Below are positions 25,924 to 34,642 of a stretch of DNA of 64,000 nucleotides, piece after piece. Every line of letters begins with the position of its first letter. Within the stretch, counting starts at the first letter, position 1. A program made the translations under genes and the position numbers. The DNA is taken from the NCBI RefSeq assembly GCF_042652985.1, contig NZ_JBHSHQ010000011.1, positions 53,330 to 117,329 of the forward strand, in the 5' to 3' direction. This stretch comes from Ruoffia tabacinasalis (GTDB taxonomy: Bacteria > Bacillota > Bacilli > Lactobacillales > Aerococcaceae). The notes under the pieces were generated by a model. That model was given only the letters and a program-made list of their open reading frames with translations. It was not told the DNA's origin and searched no databases.

Positions 25924-25952
25924 AAACTGTACAGAACATGTACAGTTTTTTG
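25924..25952 (+). terminator. Terminator of the IclR-family gene
   Basis: AAACTGTACA (25924-25933) pairs perfectly with TGTACAGTTT (25939-25948); T-run follows. Confidence 0.88.
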
Positions 25953-26128
25953 TGTTGAAATTTCCCATACAGAAAGCACAAGCAAATTTGTGGTAATCTT
26001 GACACTTTTTTTATAAAATATTACCTAAACTAATCTGTTTATTGAAGTGCAATTTATTTAAAAAAGAATTTTCTTTAATATTAAACTTAGCTAAGATATA
26101 ATAAATAAAAACTGATAGGGGATGAGAT

Positions 26129-27454
26129 ATGGTGAGTCGCAGGGAAAATATTAGTTCGATTTTATTTGGCTGCTTTTTAGTTATTTTTGGACTTGCGCTT
26201 GTATTTTTTAGAGCTTCATTTGTTCTCCTATTGGCTGAAATTATTCAATTCATTTTAATTGTCATAGGTCTTTGGAAATTATTCTATACCTTAGTACTCA
26301 AACGAGGAGAAGATGAGATTCTACCTAGGCTAATTGCATTAGGAAAGGCATTGTTGTATGTAATCTTCGGTTTAATTTTGGCTGATCGAGTCGAATTTAC
26401 AACTGGGTGGCTAATATTCTTTATTGGCTTGTATCAGTTTACGGTCGGTATCATTGGTTTCACTTCTTATATTTTATTAGCACGAGATAAAGTGAGTGAT
26501 ATTAATAGTCAATTATTTATTACCTTGATCCATTTTCTATTTGGCGTTACGAGTATGTTTGGTTCAGAGCGTATTACGAACACGTTATTTCGACTTGGCG
26601 TCTATTTAGTGTTTATCGGTTTTACTTATGTTAATGATGGAAGGCAGTTAATTACGCGTAATGAAAAAGCCAAGAAACTTAGAAATCGCATACGGATACC
26701 TTTACCAGTCTTTATTGATGCGATTATTCCGAATAACGTGATGATTAAATTCAATGAAATGCTGGCCGGGAATGAAGATACGGTTACGGAAAGATTTTCT
26801 AATCAAAAGCCACCTAAAGATTACGATGAAGATTCGATAGTCCATATTTTAATTCATGTTGGAAAGACCGGCTTTGATAAAATAGGTCACGTGGACGTCA
26901 GTTATAAAGGAAAAGTGTACTCATACGGAAATCATGATATTGAAGCTCACATAGCTGCAGGAGCAATAGGGGACGGTGTTCTCGTCGTTGCGGATGAAAA
27001 ACCTTACTTGGATTTTCTAAAAACGAGAGGAACGAGTGTGTTTCGCTTTGGAATTGGTCTGAAAGAAAAAGAGTTAGAAGAGTTAAAATACGAGCTCGAG
27101 CATATTCTAAAAGATGTAACGCCCTGGGAAGCAACGACTGAAAAGCAAAAGAAAAGTTATATCGGCAAAGTACTGGAAGCGACGAAAGGGCAAGCCTTTA
27201 AATTTAAGCGCGGACGTTATAAAACTTATTTTGTTTTAGGAACCAATTGCGTGTTGCTGGCAGATGAATTACTTGGAAATAATGGAATTAATCTGATTAA
27301 TGTCACAGGAATATTAGCTCCAGGAACTTACTATGACTACTTTAATAAGCTTTTCCATACATATGGCTCGAATGTCATATCGAAAATGTTAATCCATCCG
27401 CAATTTCAAGAACCATTGGTTGAGGTTAAACCAGCCACAAAGACAAATAAATAA
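26129..27454 (+). CDS. DUF308-type membrane protein fused to a permuted papain-like domain
   Basis: 441 residues. Residues ~1-165 have six or so membrane helices with the HdeD/DUF308 pattern (LAEIIQFILIVIGLWKLFY; LIFFIGLYQFTVGIIGF). The C-terminal ~200 residues are soluble: VHILIHVGKTGFDKIGHVDV places His254 at a strand, and a later FVLGTNCVLLADEL gives Cys374. His before Cys is the order of permuted NlpC/P60-LRAT-YiiX-like hydrolases. I infer a membrane-tethered thiol hydrolase or acyltransferase. The assignment of the second domain rests on motif order only. Confidence 0.65.
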   Translation: MVSRRENISSILFGCFLVIFGLALVFFRASFVLLLAEIIQFILIVIGLWKLFYTLVLKRGEDEILPRLIALGKALLYVIFGLILADRVEFTTGWLIFFIGLYQFTVGIIGFTSYILLARDKVSDINSQLFITLIHFLFGVTSMFGSERITNTLFRLGVYLVFIGFTYVNDGRQLITRNEKAKKLRNRIRIPLPVFIDAIIPNNVMIKFNEMLAGNEDTVTERFSNQKPPKDYDEDSIVHILIHVGKTGFDKIGHVDVSYKGKVYSYGNHDIEAHIAAGAIGDGVLVVADEKPYLDFLKTRGTSVFRFGIGLKEKELEELKYELEHILKDVTPWEATTEKQKKSYIGKVLEATKGQAFKFKRGRYKTYFVLGTNCVLLADELLGNNGINLINVTGILAPGTYYDYFNKLFHTYGSNVISKMLIHPQFQEPLVEVKPATKTNK

Positions 27455-27458
27455 TAAA

Positions 27459-27507
27459 ATGCGCTTAGAAAAGTGAGGGAAGCATTCTTTTCTAAGCGTA
27501 TTTTTTA
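27459..27507. terminator. Bidirectional terminator
   Basis: ATGCGCTTAGAAAAG (27459-27473) pairs with CTTTTCTAAGCGTAT (27487-27501), followed by TTTTTT and preceded by A's; it serves the convergent genes on both sides. Confidence 0.88.
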
Positions 27508-28965
27508 TCTTCTAGAGTCGTCATATTCAACAAAATTTAAGTAATTAGCTTTAGCGGGTTGGTCTTTATAATCGCTAAAGGGAACAGATTGGTGATAGAA
27601 GATCTGGCCATTATCATAGAAGACAAAGCTCACTTCTTGAGCACCCGTTGATGGATTAATTGTTGGAATAGCAAGTTGATAACGGTCACTTGGATTGCCC
27701 CAAAATTGAGATACCGCAATAATATTCGGATTCAAATCAACAAATTGACTGACCGAATTATATTGATAAAAATCATTATCAATCGGCTTAAACATTTCAG
27801 GTGATACTTCATAGAAAATCAAAGTTGCTCCCATCGCAAAAACATCGTGAATCGGATAAGATACTTGCATGAATGATTCTGTTCCATTCGGTCTGTAATA
27901 AGGATACGATATAATGTAATTATTACGGAAATCAAGTTGAAGTTGTTCAGAAACCGTATAATCAGAGCGATCTATCATTGTTTGCAGTTCTTCGTATTTC
28001 GTATCCTCACCTCCAATATTTCCAAAACTAGCATTCTCAACAACATATCTAAAATCACCATACGCTTCTAAAGCCTCGGGAGAGGTAATCCAATTGAATG
28101 CTTCAAACGCTTGATGGAGCTCAATGACATTTTGATAACTTGATGGTTGACTTGTCGATTCAGTTGACAGCTTTTGAAAACGAGTTAGGTTTACATTAAA
28201 AGTAATGTCATCCATTGAATTACTTTGTGTCTCGTAAAAGCTCACTAAATCATAGGAATCCTGGACGTCGTTATAATAAAAATAAAGATTCGTGTCTAAT
28301 TTTATCATATTTGACTGCTCACCGATGTAGTTTTGATATTGATAAGATGCGTATCCAAGACCTTCAGTTCCTTGATGATCAACACTCCCATCGCTGTTAA
28401 AAGTCAATTGATGTGAAGTATCAGGTCTGAATGAATCTGAAACAGTGACTTTATTTGATAAAAAGAACACTAAACTTTCCTCTGACCTTTCCAGATAATT
28501 ATCGTAAGGTATAGTTACGTTTTGTAAACTAATGCTTTGAACTGCAGCAGTAGATTGATAATTCCCAATAAAATCCTGATAAGGTAAGGATTCTGTGCTG
28601 GCATTCGAAGCACTATCTCCAGCAGGGTTAGCATAGTGGGCTAAGTACTCACGGGCATATTCTGTTAAGGACATCTCCGTTGCATGGTCAATCCAACCTG
28701 GATAACCGTCTTCCAAACCATAAATGATATCTCTAATCTGGGCATCACTTAAAGTCGTTCCGCTGATAGCAGAGTTGAATAATGCATCATCAAAATCATC
28801 CATATATTGTCCGCCATCCACCCAACCATGCCCAGATGATAGGGAAGAGCTTAAATAATCAACAAACTCTTGTCGTCCCATTAAACCTTGCGCAGAGACG
28901 GGTTGGAAGTTAATCATTGCGAGAGAAGTCGCGAATAATAAGCTTACTTTAAAAATTTTATTCAT
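27505..28965 (-). CDS. Large secreted protein of unknown function
   Basis: 486 residues with a signal peptide (cut near VSAQG, ~26). The region ~30-110 is helical and acidic (GRQEFVDYL; DIIYGLEDGYPGW; AREYLAHY), then a low-complexity Ser/Asn linker, then a long beta-rich part beginning DFIGNYQS (~130-480). No Cys motif, sortase signal or catalytic motif is visible. The DFIGNYQS opening resembles FVGYY and YVGLY in the secreted proteins of the phosphatase cluster, hinting at a shared lipocalin-like fold (weak inference). Confidence 0.65.
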   Translation of the reverse strand: MNKIFKVSLLFATSLAMINFQPVSAQGLMGRQEFVDYLSSSLSSGHGWVDGGQYMDDFDDALFNSAISGTTLSDAQIRDIIYGLEDGYPGWIDHATEMSLTEYAREYLAHYANPAGDSASNASTESLPYQDFIGNYQSTAAVQSISLQNVTIPYDNYLERSEESLVFFLSNKVTVSDSFRPDTSHQLTFNSDGSVDHQGTEGLGYASYQYQNYIGEQSNMIKLDTNLYFYYNDVQDSYDLVSFYETQSNSMDDITFNVNLTRFQKLSTESTSQPSSYQNVIELHQAFEAFNWITSPEALEAYGDFRYVVENASFGNIGGEDTKYEELQTMIDRSDYTVSEQLQLDFRNNYIISYPYYRPNGTESFMQVSYPIHDVFAMGATLIFYEVSPEMFKPIDNDFYQYNSVSQFVDLNPNIIAVSQFWGNPSDRYQLAIPTINPSTGAQEVSFVFYDNGQIFYHQSVPFSDYKDQPAKANYLNFVEYDDSRR

Positions 28966-29016
28966 AAAATGCTCCTATTATTTGAATAGTAACTAGTCAG
29001 TTTGAACTCACAGAAA

Positions 29017-29421
29017 CTAGCCAAAGAATCGCTTGATTTCGATTTCAGCAGCTTCAGGTGAATCTGATCCATGAATCGTATTATAAGTTAAATCAGTCGC
29101 AAAGTCTCCACGAATTGTTCCCGGCATTGCTTCAAAGACATTTGTCGGCCCCATCAATGTCCGCATACCTTGAATAGCTTCTTCGCCTTCAACAATCATT
29201 GCAAATACTGGTCCGGATAACATATAAGCTTCCAGTTTAGGATAGAAATTCTGTTCTAATAAATGAGCATAATGATTCGCAATTATCTCTGAATCAAGAT
29301 CCATTAACTTTGCTTGAACGATCTGGTAGCCTTTTCTTTCAATTCGACTAATAATTTCACCCATTAACTGTCGTTGGATAGCATCAGGTTTCAACATGAT
29401 GTAAGTCTGTTCTACCGCCAT
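29017..29421 (-). CDS. ndk: Nucleoside diphosphate kinase
   Basis: 134 residues with the N-terminal EQTYIMLKPDAIQR, the nucleotide-site segment around PGTIRGDFA, and the active-site His in NTIHGSDSPEAAEIEI. It transfers the gamma phosphate between nucleotides. The length is close to the usual ~140. GAGGAG precedes ATG. Confidence 0.96.
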   Translation of the reverse strand: MAVEQTYIMLKPDAIQRQLMGEIISRIERKGYQIVQAKLMDLDSEIIANHYAHLLEQNFYPKLEAYMLSGPVFAMIVEGEEAIQGMRTLMGPTNVFEAMPGTIRGDFATDLTYNTIHGSDSPEAAEIEIKRFFG

Positions 29422-29483
29422 GATCTCACTCCTCTATAGTATTGTTAATTTCATTTTATTTGAAAATATCTATAATCGTATTT

Positions 29484-30079
29484 TCATTGACCAGTAGCCT
29501 TATATTTGTCTTCATCTTGGATAGCTTTCATACCACCTTCGATAATGATAGGTTGAAATCCTAGTGTCTCAAGGTACGAAGCAGCTGCTGTTCCTCGGTT
29601 CCCAGAACCGCATAAAGTATAGATTTTTTTATTGTTATTCAGAGATTGATGAGACGTAGGTAAATCTTCAAACGGAATGGATTTTAGATTATTTTTAGGT
29701 GCGATACGTGTAATTTCGGACGGATGTCTAACATCAAGAAGAGTATAATCGCCTTCAAGGTTTAAGAAAGCCTTAGCAGAGATTGTATCACTTTGTCTAA
29801 GTTCCGAATTAGGGATTTCCTCAAACAAAATATAACCAGACAACTCTGTAAAGCCTAATTCTTTTGCTGATATTTGAAGATTGTCTAAGTATTCTGAGCT
29901 ATTATCATCTGTGACAAAGTCCATAGGCTCATTTGTTGGGAAATAGTTAATCGCGTACTTTTTAAAATTAGCTAAAATAAGATTCAGAGATCCAACAATG
30001 TGGCCAGCTGAAATGAATGTTGCGAACGCGTATCAATGATGTGTTGTCCACTAAGTGAGCTGTAATTTAATTTTTGCAT
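29484..30079 (-). pseudogene. Frameshifted tandem-rhodanese gene (paralogue of 22295-22873)
   Basis: ATG 30079, nine bases after GGAGG, begins MQKLNYSSLSGQHIIDTRSQ but hits TGA within 32 codons. Shifting frame by one base near 30008-30012 restores AGHIVGSLNL and runs uninterrupted to 29484 through SDTISAKAFL, DVRHPSEI and TLCGSGNRGTAAASYLE. The whole aligns along its length with the ars-linked rhodanese. A single-base deletion (or read error) therefore splits it; the C-terminal rhodanese domain with its active-site Cys remains open from ATG 29924. Only the downstream fragment could be expressed as is. Confidence 0.8.
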
Positions 30080-30197
30080 ATAATCATCCTCCGATTATTC
30101 TAATTATAGTAAGTATATGGTATTAAAATTAGCGAAGCAAAGGATTATTGATATTTAAAAACAATGCATGAATACTTAATATTTTGAGGGTTAAAAC

Positions 30198-30267
30198 TTT
30201 ACACAAAATTTACGTAAACTTTACATTAAAACTGCCAAGTTTACATCAAATTTACATCAAATTTACA
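30198..30267 (+). promoter_or_regulatory. Pho-box array: six TTTAC(A/G) repeats at 11-bp spacing
   Basis: TTTAC(A/G) occurs at 30198, 30209, 30220, then 30240, 30251 and 30262. Within each set of three the spacing is 11 bp, i.e. one helical turn, as in PhoP/PhoB binding sites (TTTACA-type direct repeats). A possible -10 (TAATAC/TACAAT) lies ~25 bp downstream and the phosphatase start is at 30335. Phosphate-starvation control is inferred. Confidence 0.75.
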
Positions 30268-30334
30268 TTACATTGCTAAAATAATTCTTGTAATACAATA
30301 CAAATAATTTATGGAATAGGGGAATTTTGAAAAA

Positions 30335-32116
30335 ATGAAGAAATCTCTTTTAGTATCATTATGTGCTTCTGTATTATTATCAGTCATATCACCTACATTT
30401 GTTTCTGCAAGACAAGAAGAAGGTCAATTTGCTGATCTACCAGTTGTTACTTTAGAAGAAGGTCGCGCTTTAACTGAAGATTTATCACTAGTAAACGAAA
30501 ACCAAGCCAAATACGTATTCTTATTCATCGGTGACGGAATGGGGAACATCCCTGTATCTGCGGCAGAATATTACTTAGGCCCAGATAATGGTAATGAAGG
30601 AAATGGTGTAGCGCAAGCACAACCTTTAAACTTCTCACAATTCCCTGTAATTGGGTTACAAAACCCAACGGATGCAGACCACTATGTGCCAGACTCAGCA
30701 GCAACAGCAACTTCATTCGGTAACGGTGTAAAAATTGATTCAAACGTGATTGGTTTAACTCCTGGCTTTACTGAACAAACAGAATCAGTAGCTGAAAAAG
30801 CAAAAGCTGAAGGTAAATCAATTGGTATTCTTTCAACAGTTACATTAAACCACGCAACACCAGCAGCATTCTACTCAAACGTTGAGCACCGTAATAACTA
30901 TTATGAAATCGGTGAACAAATGGCTTTATCTGACTTCGATTATTTCGCTGGAGGATCTCTAGGAGGTCGTACGGGTGAAGAAGGTCAACCTGACTTATAC
31001 GATGTAATGGAAGAAAATGGCTATACTGTTGCAGATACACAAGAAGAATTTGATGCAATTACTGCAGAATCAGGTAAAGTATATGCTCCAGCAGCTGTAT
31101 TATCTGAAGCAGACGGATCTTCAATGAAATACGCTATGGACCGTGACGAAGGTGAGCAATCATTAGCAGACATGGTTTCTAAAGGGATTGAAGTATTAGG
31201 TTCAAACGAAGAAGGTTTCTTCATGATGACTGAATCTGGTAAGATTGACTGGGCAGAGCATGCGAATGATGCAGCTGCTACAATTCATGAAGTTGTTGAC
31301 TTCCAAAATGCTATCCAAGAAGCAATTAACTTCTACTATGAGCATCCAGAAGAAACGTTAATCGTTGTTACAGCTGACCACCCAACTGGTGGATTTACAA
31401 TAGGTAACTCAGAAACAGGATACAACAGCTACTTCCACTTAATCGATAATCAAGCTGTTTCTCAAGAAGAGTTTGATGTAATCTTTGCTGAAGCATTAGA
31501 AGAAAATCCAGAAATGACTTTCGAAGATTTTGTTCCAGTATTAGAAGAAAACTTTGGTTTCGTTATTGATTTAGAAGCAACTGAAGAAGTATTAACACAA
31601 GCAGAAGCAAGTGAAGCAGAAGCTGAAGAAACTGATTTAATGGCAGTATCTGCATTAGACTTAGAAGAATTACGCTATGCATTTGAGCAATCTAAATTAG
31701 AGTATGATGACCGTAACGCTGGCCAAGCTGACGTTATCAAAGGTTACCACTCTTACTTACCAATCTCTATTGCATCAACTCGTTTAGTAGCTCGTAAAGC
31801 TGGTTTCGCATTTACAACTGTTGACCACTCTCCAGAGCGTGTTCCAGTTTATGCAATCGGATCAGGAGCTGCAATGTTCGAAGGAAACTTTGAAAACAAC
31901 GACATTGCTTACAAATTATTAGCAGCAATGGGTATGTACGAAGGTGGCGACACAGCAATTGCACCAATCGAAGTAACTGGTAAAGCATCTGCTGAGGAAG
32001 CAACTGAAGAAGAGTCTACTGAAGAAACTTCAGAAGAAACAACTGAAGAATCTACAGAAGAAGAGACAACTGAGGAATCAGCAGAAGAAACAACTGAAGA
32101 AGAATCAGCTGAATAA
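30335..32116 (+). CDS. phoA: Secreted alkaline phosphatase with acidic C-terminal tail
   Basis: 593 residues. Signal peptide (~1-25, TFVSA). Metal and catalytic motifs of the PhoA family: FIGDGMG (Asp67), PDSAATATSFG with nucleophile Ser121, GKIDWAEHAND, TADHPTGGFTIG and TTVDHSPERVPV. The last ~45 residues are a Glu/Thr/Ser repeat (EEST, EETT units) with no LPxTG or membrane anchor. It releases phosphate from organic esters outside the cell. Preceded by a Pho-box array; followed by a terminator and further exported proteins. Confidence 0.95.
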   Translation: MKKSLLVSLCASVLLSVISPTFVSARQEEGQFADLPVVTLEEGRALTEDLSLVNENQAKYVFLFIGDGMGNIPVSAAEYYLGPDNGNEGNGVAQAQPLNFSQFPVIGLQNPTDADHYVPDSAATATSFGNGVKIDSNVIGLTPGFTEQTESVAEKAKAEGKSIGILSTVTLNHATPAAFYSNVEHRNNYYEIGEQMALSDFDYFAGGSLGGRTGEEGQPDLYDVMEENGYTVADTQEEFDAITAESGKVYAPAAVLSEADGSSMKYAMDRDEGEQSLADMVSKGIEVLGSNEEGFFMMTESGKIDWAEHANDAAATIHEVVDFQNAIQEAINFYYEHPEETLIVVTADHPTGGFTIGNSETGYNSYFHLIDNQAVSQEEFDVIFAEALEENPEMTFEDFVPVLEENFGFVIDLEATEEVLTQAEASEAEAEETDLMAVSALDLEELRYAFEQSKLEYDDRNAGQADVIKGYHSYLPISIASTRLVARKAGFAFTTVDHSPERVPVYAIGSGAAMFEGNFENNDIAYKLLAAMGMYEGGDTAIAPIEVTGKASAEEATEEESTEETSEETTEESTEEETTEESAEETTEEESAE

Positions 32117-32146
32117 TCTCTGAGGAATTTAATTAAACAATTTCTT

Positions 32147-32180
32147 AGCGCAGCGTTATTTATTTAACGTTGCGCTTTTG
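32147..32180 (+). terminator. Terminator after phoA
   Basis: AGCGCAGCGTTA (32147-32158) pairs with TAACGTTGCGCT (32165-32176) with one wobble; TTTT follows. The next genes may rely on read-through or their own promoter. Confidence 0.85.
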
Positions 32181-32197
32181 AATTTTAGGAGACATTT

Positions 32198-32815
32198 ATG
32201 AAAAGAAATTTATTATTATTTATTGGACTGTTTTTCACTTTAATTGGCCCTAAGAGTAGTGTACTGGCTCAAGGAGAGGAACAAATTTTGTCTGATGTAC
32301 CTTTTGTAGGGTATTATATAGCACCAGAAGATCATGCGATAGAAGGCTTATTATTCGAAGAAAATCAACTTTTAATTTATATTAAAGACGAACACGATTT
32401 AACTGACGATGCATCTGGATTAGAGAAAAGCCAATGGTTAGCTGACTTTCATTCCTTTCCATATCCAGATTTATCAAGCTATTCTGAAAGTGTTCGTGAG
32501 CGTTATTTAAGTGAAGATAATTTACCATATGATTTACAAGCGGATTATGAAGAAATTGTCCCTATGATTACACCTGAGATGTCACAATTGGACATTTTAA
32601 ATTTAATCAATAACCGTATCCCGGGCATTTACTATACGGAAAAAGATGGGTATGCTTATTATACAATCGCAAGTCCGACTGTGCTTGAAGAAGAGGATGC
32701 GTGGAACATTCAACTATTCGGTGAAGAATTATTCGTACTTGAAGAAGTTGATGGAAAGTTGCAAGATCAAGATGGAATCACTTATGAGTATCTTGCGGGC
32801 ATTACACCAAATTAA
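32198..32815 (+). CDS. Small secreted protein of unknown function
   Basis: 205 residues with a signal peptide (cut near VLAQG). The mature part is acidic, begins with PFVGYYIAPEDHA, and has few hydrophobic runs; no known motif seen. AGGAG precedes ATG 32198. It lies 82 bp after phoA and 27 bp before the next exported protein, so it may belong to a phosphate-related unit (inference). Confidence 0.7.
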   Translation: MKRNLLLFIGLFFTLIGPKSSVLAQGEEQILSDVPFVGYYIAPEDHAIEGLLFEENQLLIYIKDEHDLTDDASGLEKSQWLADFHSFPYPDLSSYSESVRERYLSEDNLPYDLQADYEEIVPMITPEMSQLDILNLINNRIPGIYYTEKDGYAYYTIASPTVLEEEDAWNIQLFGEELFVLEEVDGKLQDQDGITYEYLAGITPN

Positions 32816-32842
32816 TTAATTATTGGAAAGGATAAGAAGCCA

Positions 32843-33892
32843 TTGAAAAAATCTTTGACACTACTTTTAACAACTACTTTATTACTATCACTGAATCCAG
32901 TGATGATTTTGGCAGAAGAAGATCATGACCATGATGCGACTGAAACTTTAGCAGCAGACCATCATCATGAACATGGAACGAATTATGCCAATTTCATGCC
33001 AGCGAATATTTTAAATCCAGATGATAGCGTTTATGAAGCACCAGAAGCTACTGAAGATTACGTTGGGCTTTATACTGCTCAAACTAGAGTTGAGGATTTG
33101 GATGCAGACTTAGAATTAATTCTATCGATTGGTGATGACGGCTTGTTCAACTTAGCCTATTATTTTGTGAATAGCCCGGAACAACGTGGCGTTAGATTTT
33201 ATGCAAATGAAGAGGGTGAAGTTGAAAGTACTGAAGCAATCTATCAAGATTTAGTCATTCTTACTGGCGCTTTACGAGAGGGCGAAGGTGGTTTGGGTAC
33301 AGGCTTAATTGGTAAAACTATCTCACCGGTCGTTCTTTTAGATGAAGATGGGGAAGCAGATCGCTTATATCCATATATGAATTTAGCTTATGATTTGAGA
33401 GAGAATCACCTGAACGCACGTGTATACCAAAATGTTGGTCTATACTTAGCTGATGATGTGGTTGCTGTAGACGTGAATCATCTAATCGGACTGGATAGTG
33501 ACGAGCAGATTGTGACGCAGTTTTCATCGGTTGAAGAAGGGCATGAAGATGAAGTCTTAGTAGAGAGTCGCACATATGAATTACTGCAAGAGAGTTTTGA
33601 TAATGATTTAATAGAGCATAATGATTTCAAGATGGATTACCAATCTGAGAATGAATTCATGCAACTTGTTCTAGCCATGCACTTGAGAACGAATGCAAGT
33701 TTCCCACAAGATACTGAAGTTGAATTGATTGACCCTAAAAGTGTTCAACTTAACGATGACTCGGAAGCTCAATACGCGATGTTAATTAATGACTCTGTCT
33801 TATATGTCTTCGACGGCGAAAGTTTGTTTATGACTGAAGAGGTAGAAGAAGTTGATGGTAAGTATACTGTTGAAAAATGGGTAACAAATTAA
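32843..33892 (+). CDS. Secreted His-rich protein of unknown function
   Basis: 349 residues. Signal peptide (to about residue 25) followed by a His/Asp/Glu cluster (EDHDHD; DHHHEH, ~26-45) suited to divalent metal binding, then EDYVGLYTAQTR and an acidic beta-rich domain. No recognised family. The start is TTG 32843 after GGAAAGGAT. It could supply or scavenge zinc for the neighbouring zinc-dependent phosphatase (inference from His cluster and position). Confidence 0.7.
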   Translation: MKKSLTLLLTTTLLLSLNPVMILAEEDHDHDATETLAADHHHEHGTNYANFMPANILNPDDSVYEAPEATEDYVGLYTAQTRVEDLDADLELILSIGDDGLFNLAYYFVNSPEQRGVRFYANEEGEVESTEAIYQDLVILTGALREGEGGLGTGLIGKTISPVVLLDEDGEADRLYPYMNLAYDLRENHLNARVYQNVGLYLADDVVAVDVNHLIGLDSDEQIVTQFSSVEEGHEDEVLVESRTYELLQESFDNDLIEHNDFKMDYQSENEFMQLVLAMHLRTNASFPQDTEVELIDPKSVQLNDDSEAQYAMLINDSVLYVFDGESLFMTEEVEEVDGKYTVEKWVTN

Positions 33893-33916
33893 TTAATCGC
33901 CTGGAGGTTAAATTAG

Positions 33917-34105
33917 ATGACATTTGAAAAAGATTCTGAAAAAGAAGTGAAACGCGAAGTTTATAACGACCCGCATCACCCAGACCATCCACGAAACAGA
34001 GATAAAGATTGTTCAGATAAGCAAGAGGAAGAATTAAAAGAGTCTCGTGAACAAACACATGGTGGCGACCCGCATCACCCGGATCATCCGAGAAATCGTA
34101 AGTAA
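33917..34105 (+). CDS. 62-residue hydrophilic protein with duplicated His-Pro motif
   Basis: A good GGAGG site precedes ATG 33917. The protein has no hydrophobic segment; it contains the 11-residue motif DPHHPDHPRNR twice (about residues 18-29 and 50-61), separated by a charged linker with one Cys. The repeat has three His and could bind metal. No signal peptide, so it is probably cytoplasmic, unlike its upstream neighbours. Family not recognised. Confidence 0.7.
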   Translation: MTFEKDSEKEVKREVYNDPHHPDHPRNRDKDCSDKQEEELKESREQTHGGDPHHPDHPRNRK

Positions 34106-34116
34106 AATGAAAGAGA

Positions 34117-34152
34117 AGAACCTGACCAGAAAAGTGGTTAGGTTCTTTTTTT
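34117..34152 (+). terminator. Terminator of the phosphatase cluster
   Basis: AGAACCTGACCA (34117-34128) pairs with TGGTTAGGTTCT (34135-34146) with one wobble; T-run follows. Confidence 0.9.
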
Positions 34153-34160
34153 GTTGGCTT

Positions 34161-34580
34161 AAGCCAAACCGCAATCCCATTTGTCTCCAGTTACCCCAAC
34201 TCAAGACGAACCACAATCCCATTCGTCTCAAGTTCCGTCAACTCAAGCCAAACCGCAATCCCATTTGTCTCCAGTTGCCTCAACTCAAGCCAAACCACAA
34301 TTCCATTCGTCTCCAGTTGCTTCAACTCAAGACGAACCGCAATCCCATTCGTCTCAAGTCGCTCCAACTCAAGACGAACCGCAATCCCATTTGTCTCCAG
34401 TTGCCTCAACTCAAGCCAAACCGCAATCCCATTTGTCTCCAGTTGCCTCAACTCAAGCCAAACCGCAATTCCATTCGTCTCAAGTCGCTCCAACTCAAGC
34501 CAAACCACAATCCCATTTGTCTCAAGTAACCTCAACTCAAGCCACACCGCAACCCCATTGTCTTAAGTTCCATCCCCACA
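34161..34580. repeat. Ten-unit tandem array, 42-bp period
   Basis: Units begin at 34161, 34203, 34245, 34287, 34329, 34371, 34413, 34455, 34497 and 34539, always 42 bp apart. Two variants of each arm occur (AAGACGAAC or AAGCCAAAC; TTCGTCTCAAG or TTTGTCTCCAG). On the minus strand, neighbouring units can pair across their junction, e.g. TTCGTCTTGAGT with ACTTGAGACGAA, a 12-bp stem with two G-U pairs. The array lies between convergent terminators, downstream of trmB on the minus strand. Open frames through it are a by-product of the 3n period. Confidence 0.93.
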
Positions 34581-34598
34581 ATAAATAAACGCTAAAAA

Positions 34599-34633
34599 AA
34601 TAACCTAACCAAACAAAATTTGGCTAGGCTATT
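34599..34633 (-). terminator. Terminator of the ytmP-trmB operon
   Basis: AATAACCTAACCAAA (34599-34613) pairs with TTTGGCTAGGCTATT (34619-34633), with two G-U pairs on the minus strand; a T-run follows leftward. Confidence 0.85.
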
Positions 34634-34642
34634 TGCTTTTTT

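Noticed and set aside
34161..34580. CRISPR array or repeat-protein gene
   Set aside because: No unique spacers between units. Frames stay open on both strands because 42 is a multiple of three; none has a ribosome site and composition is not protein-like.
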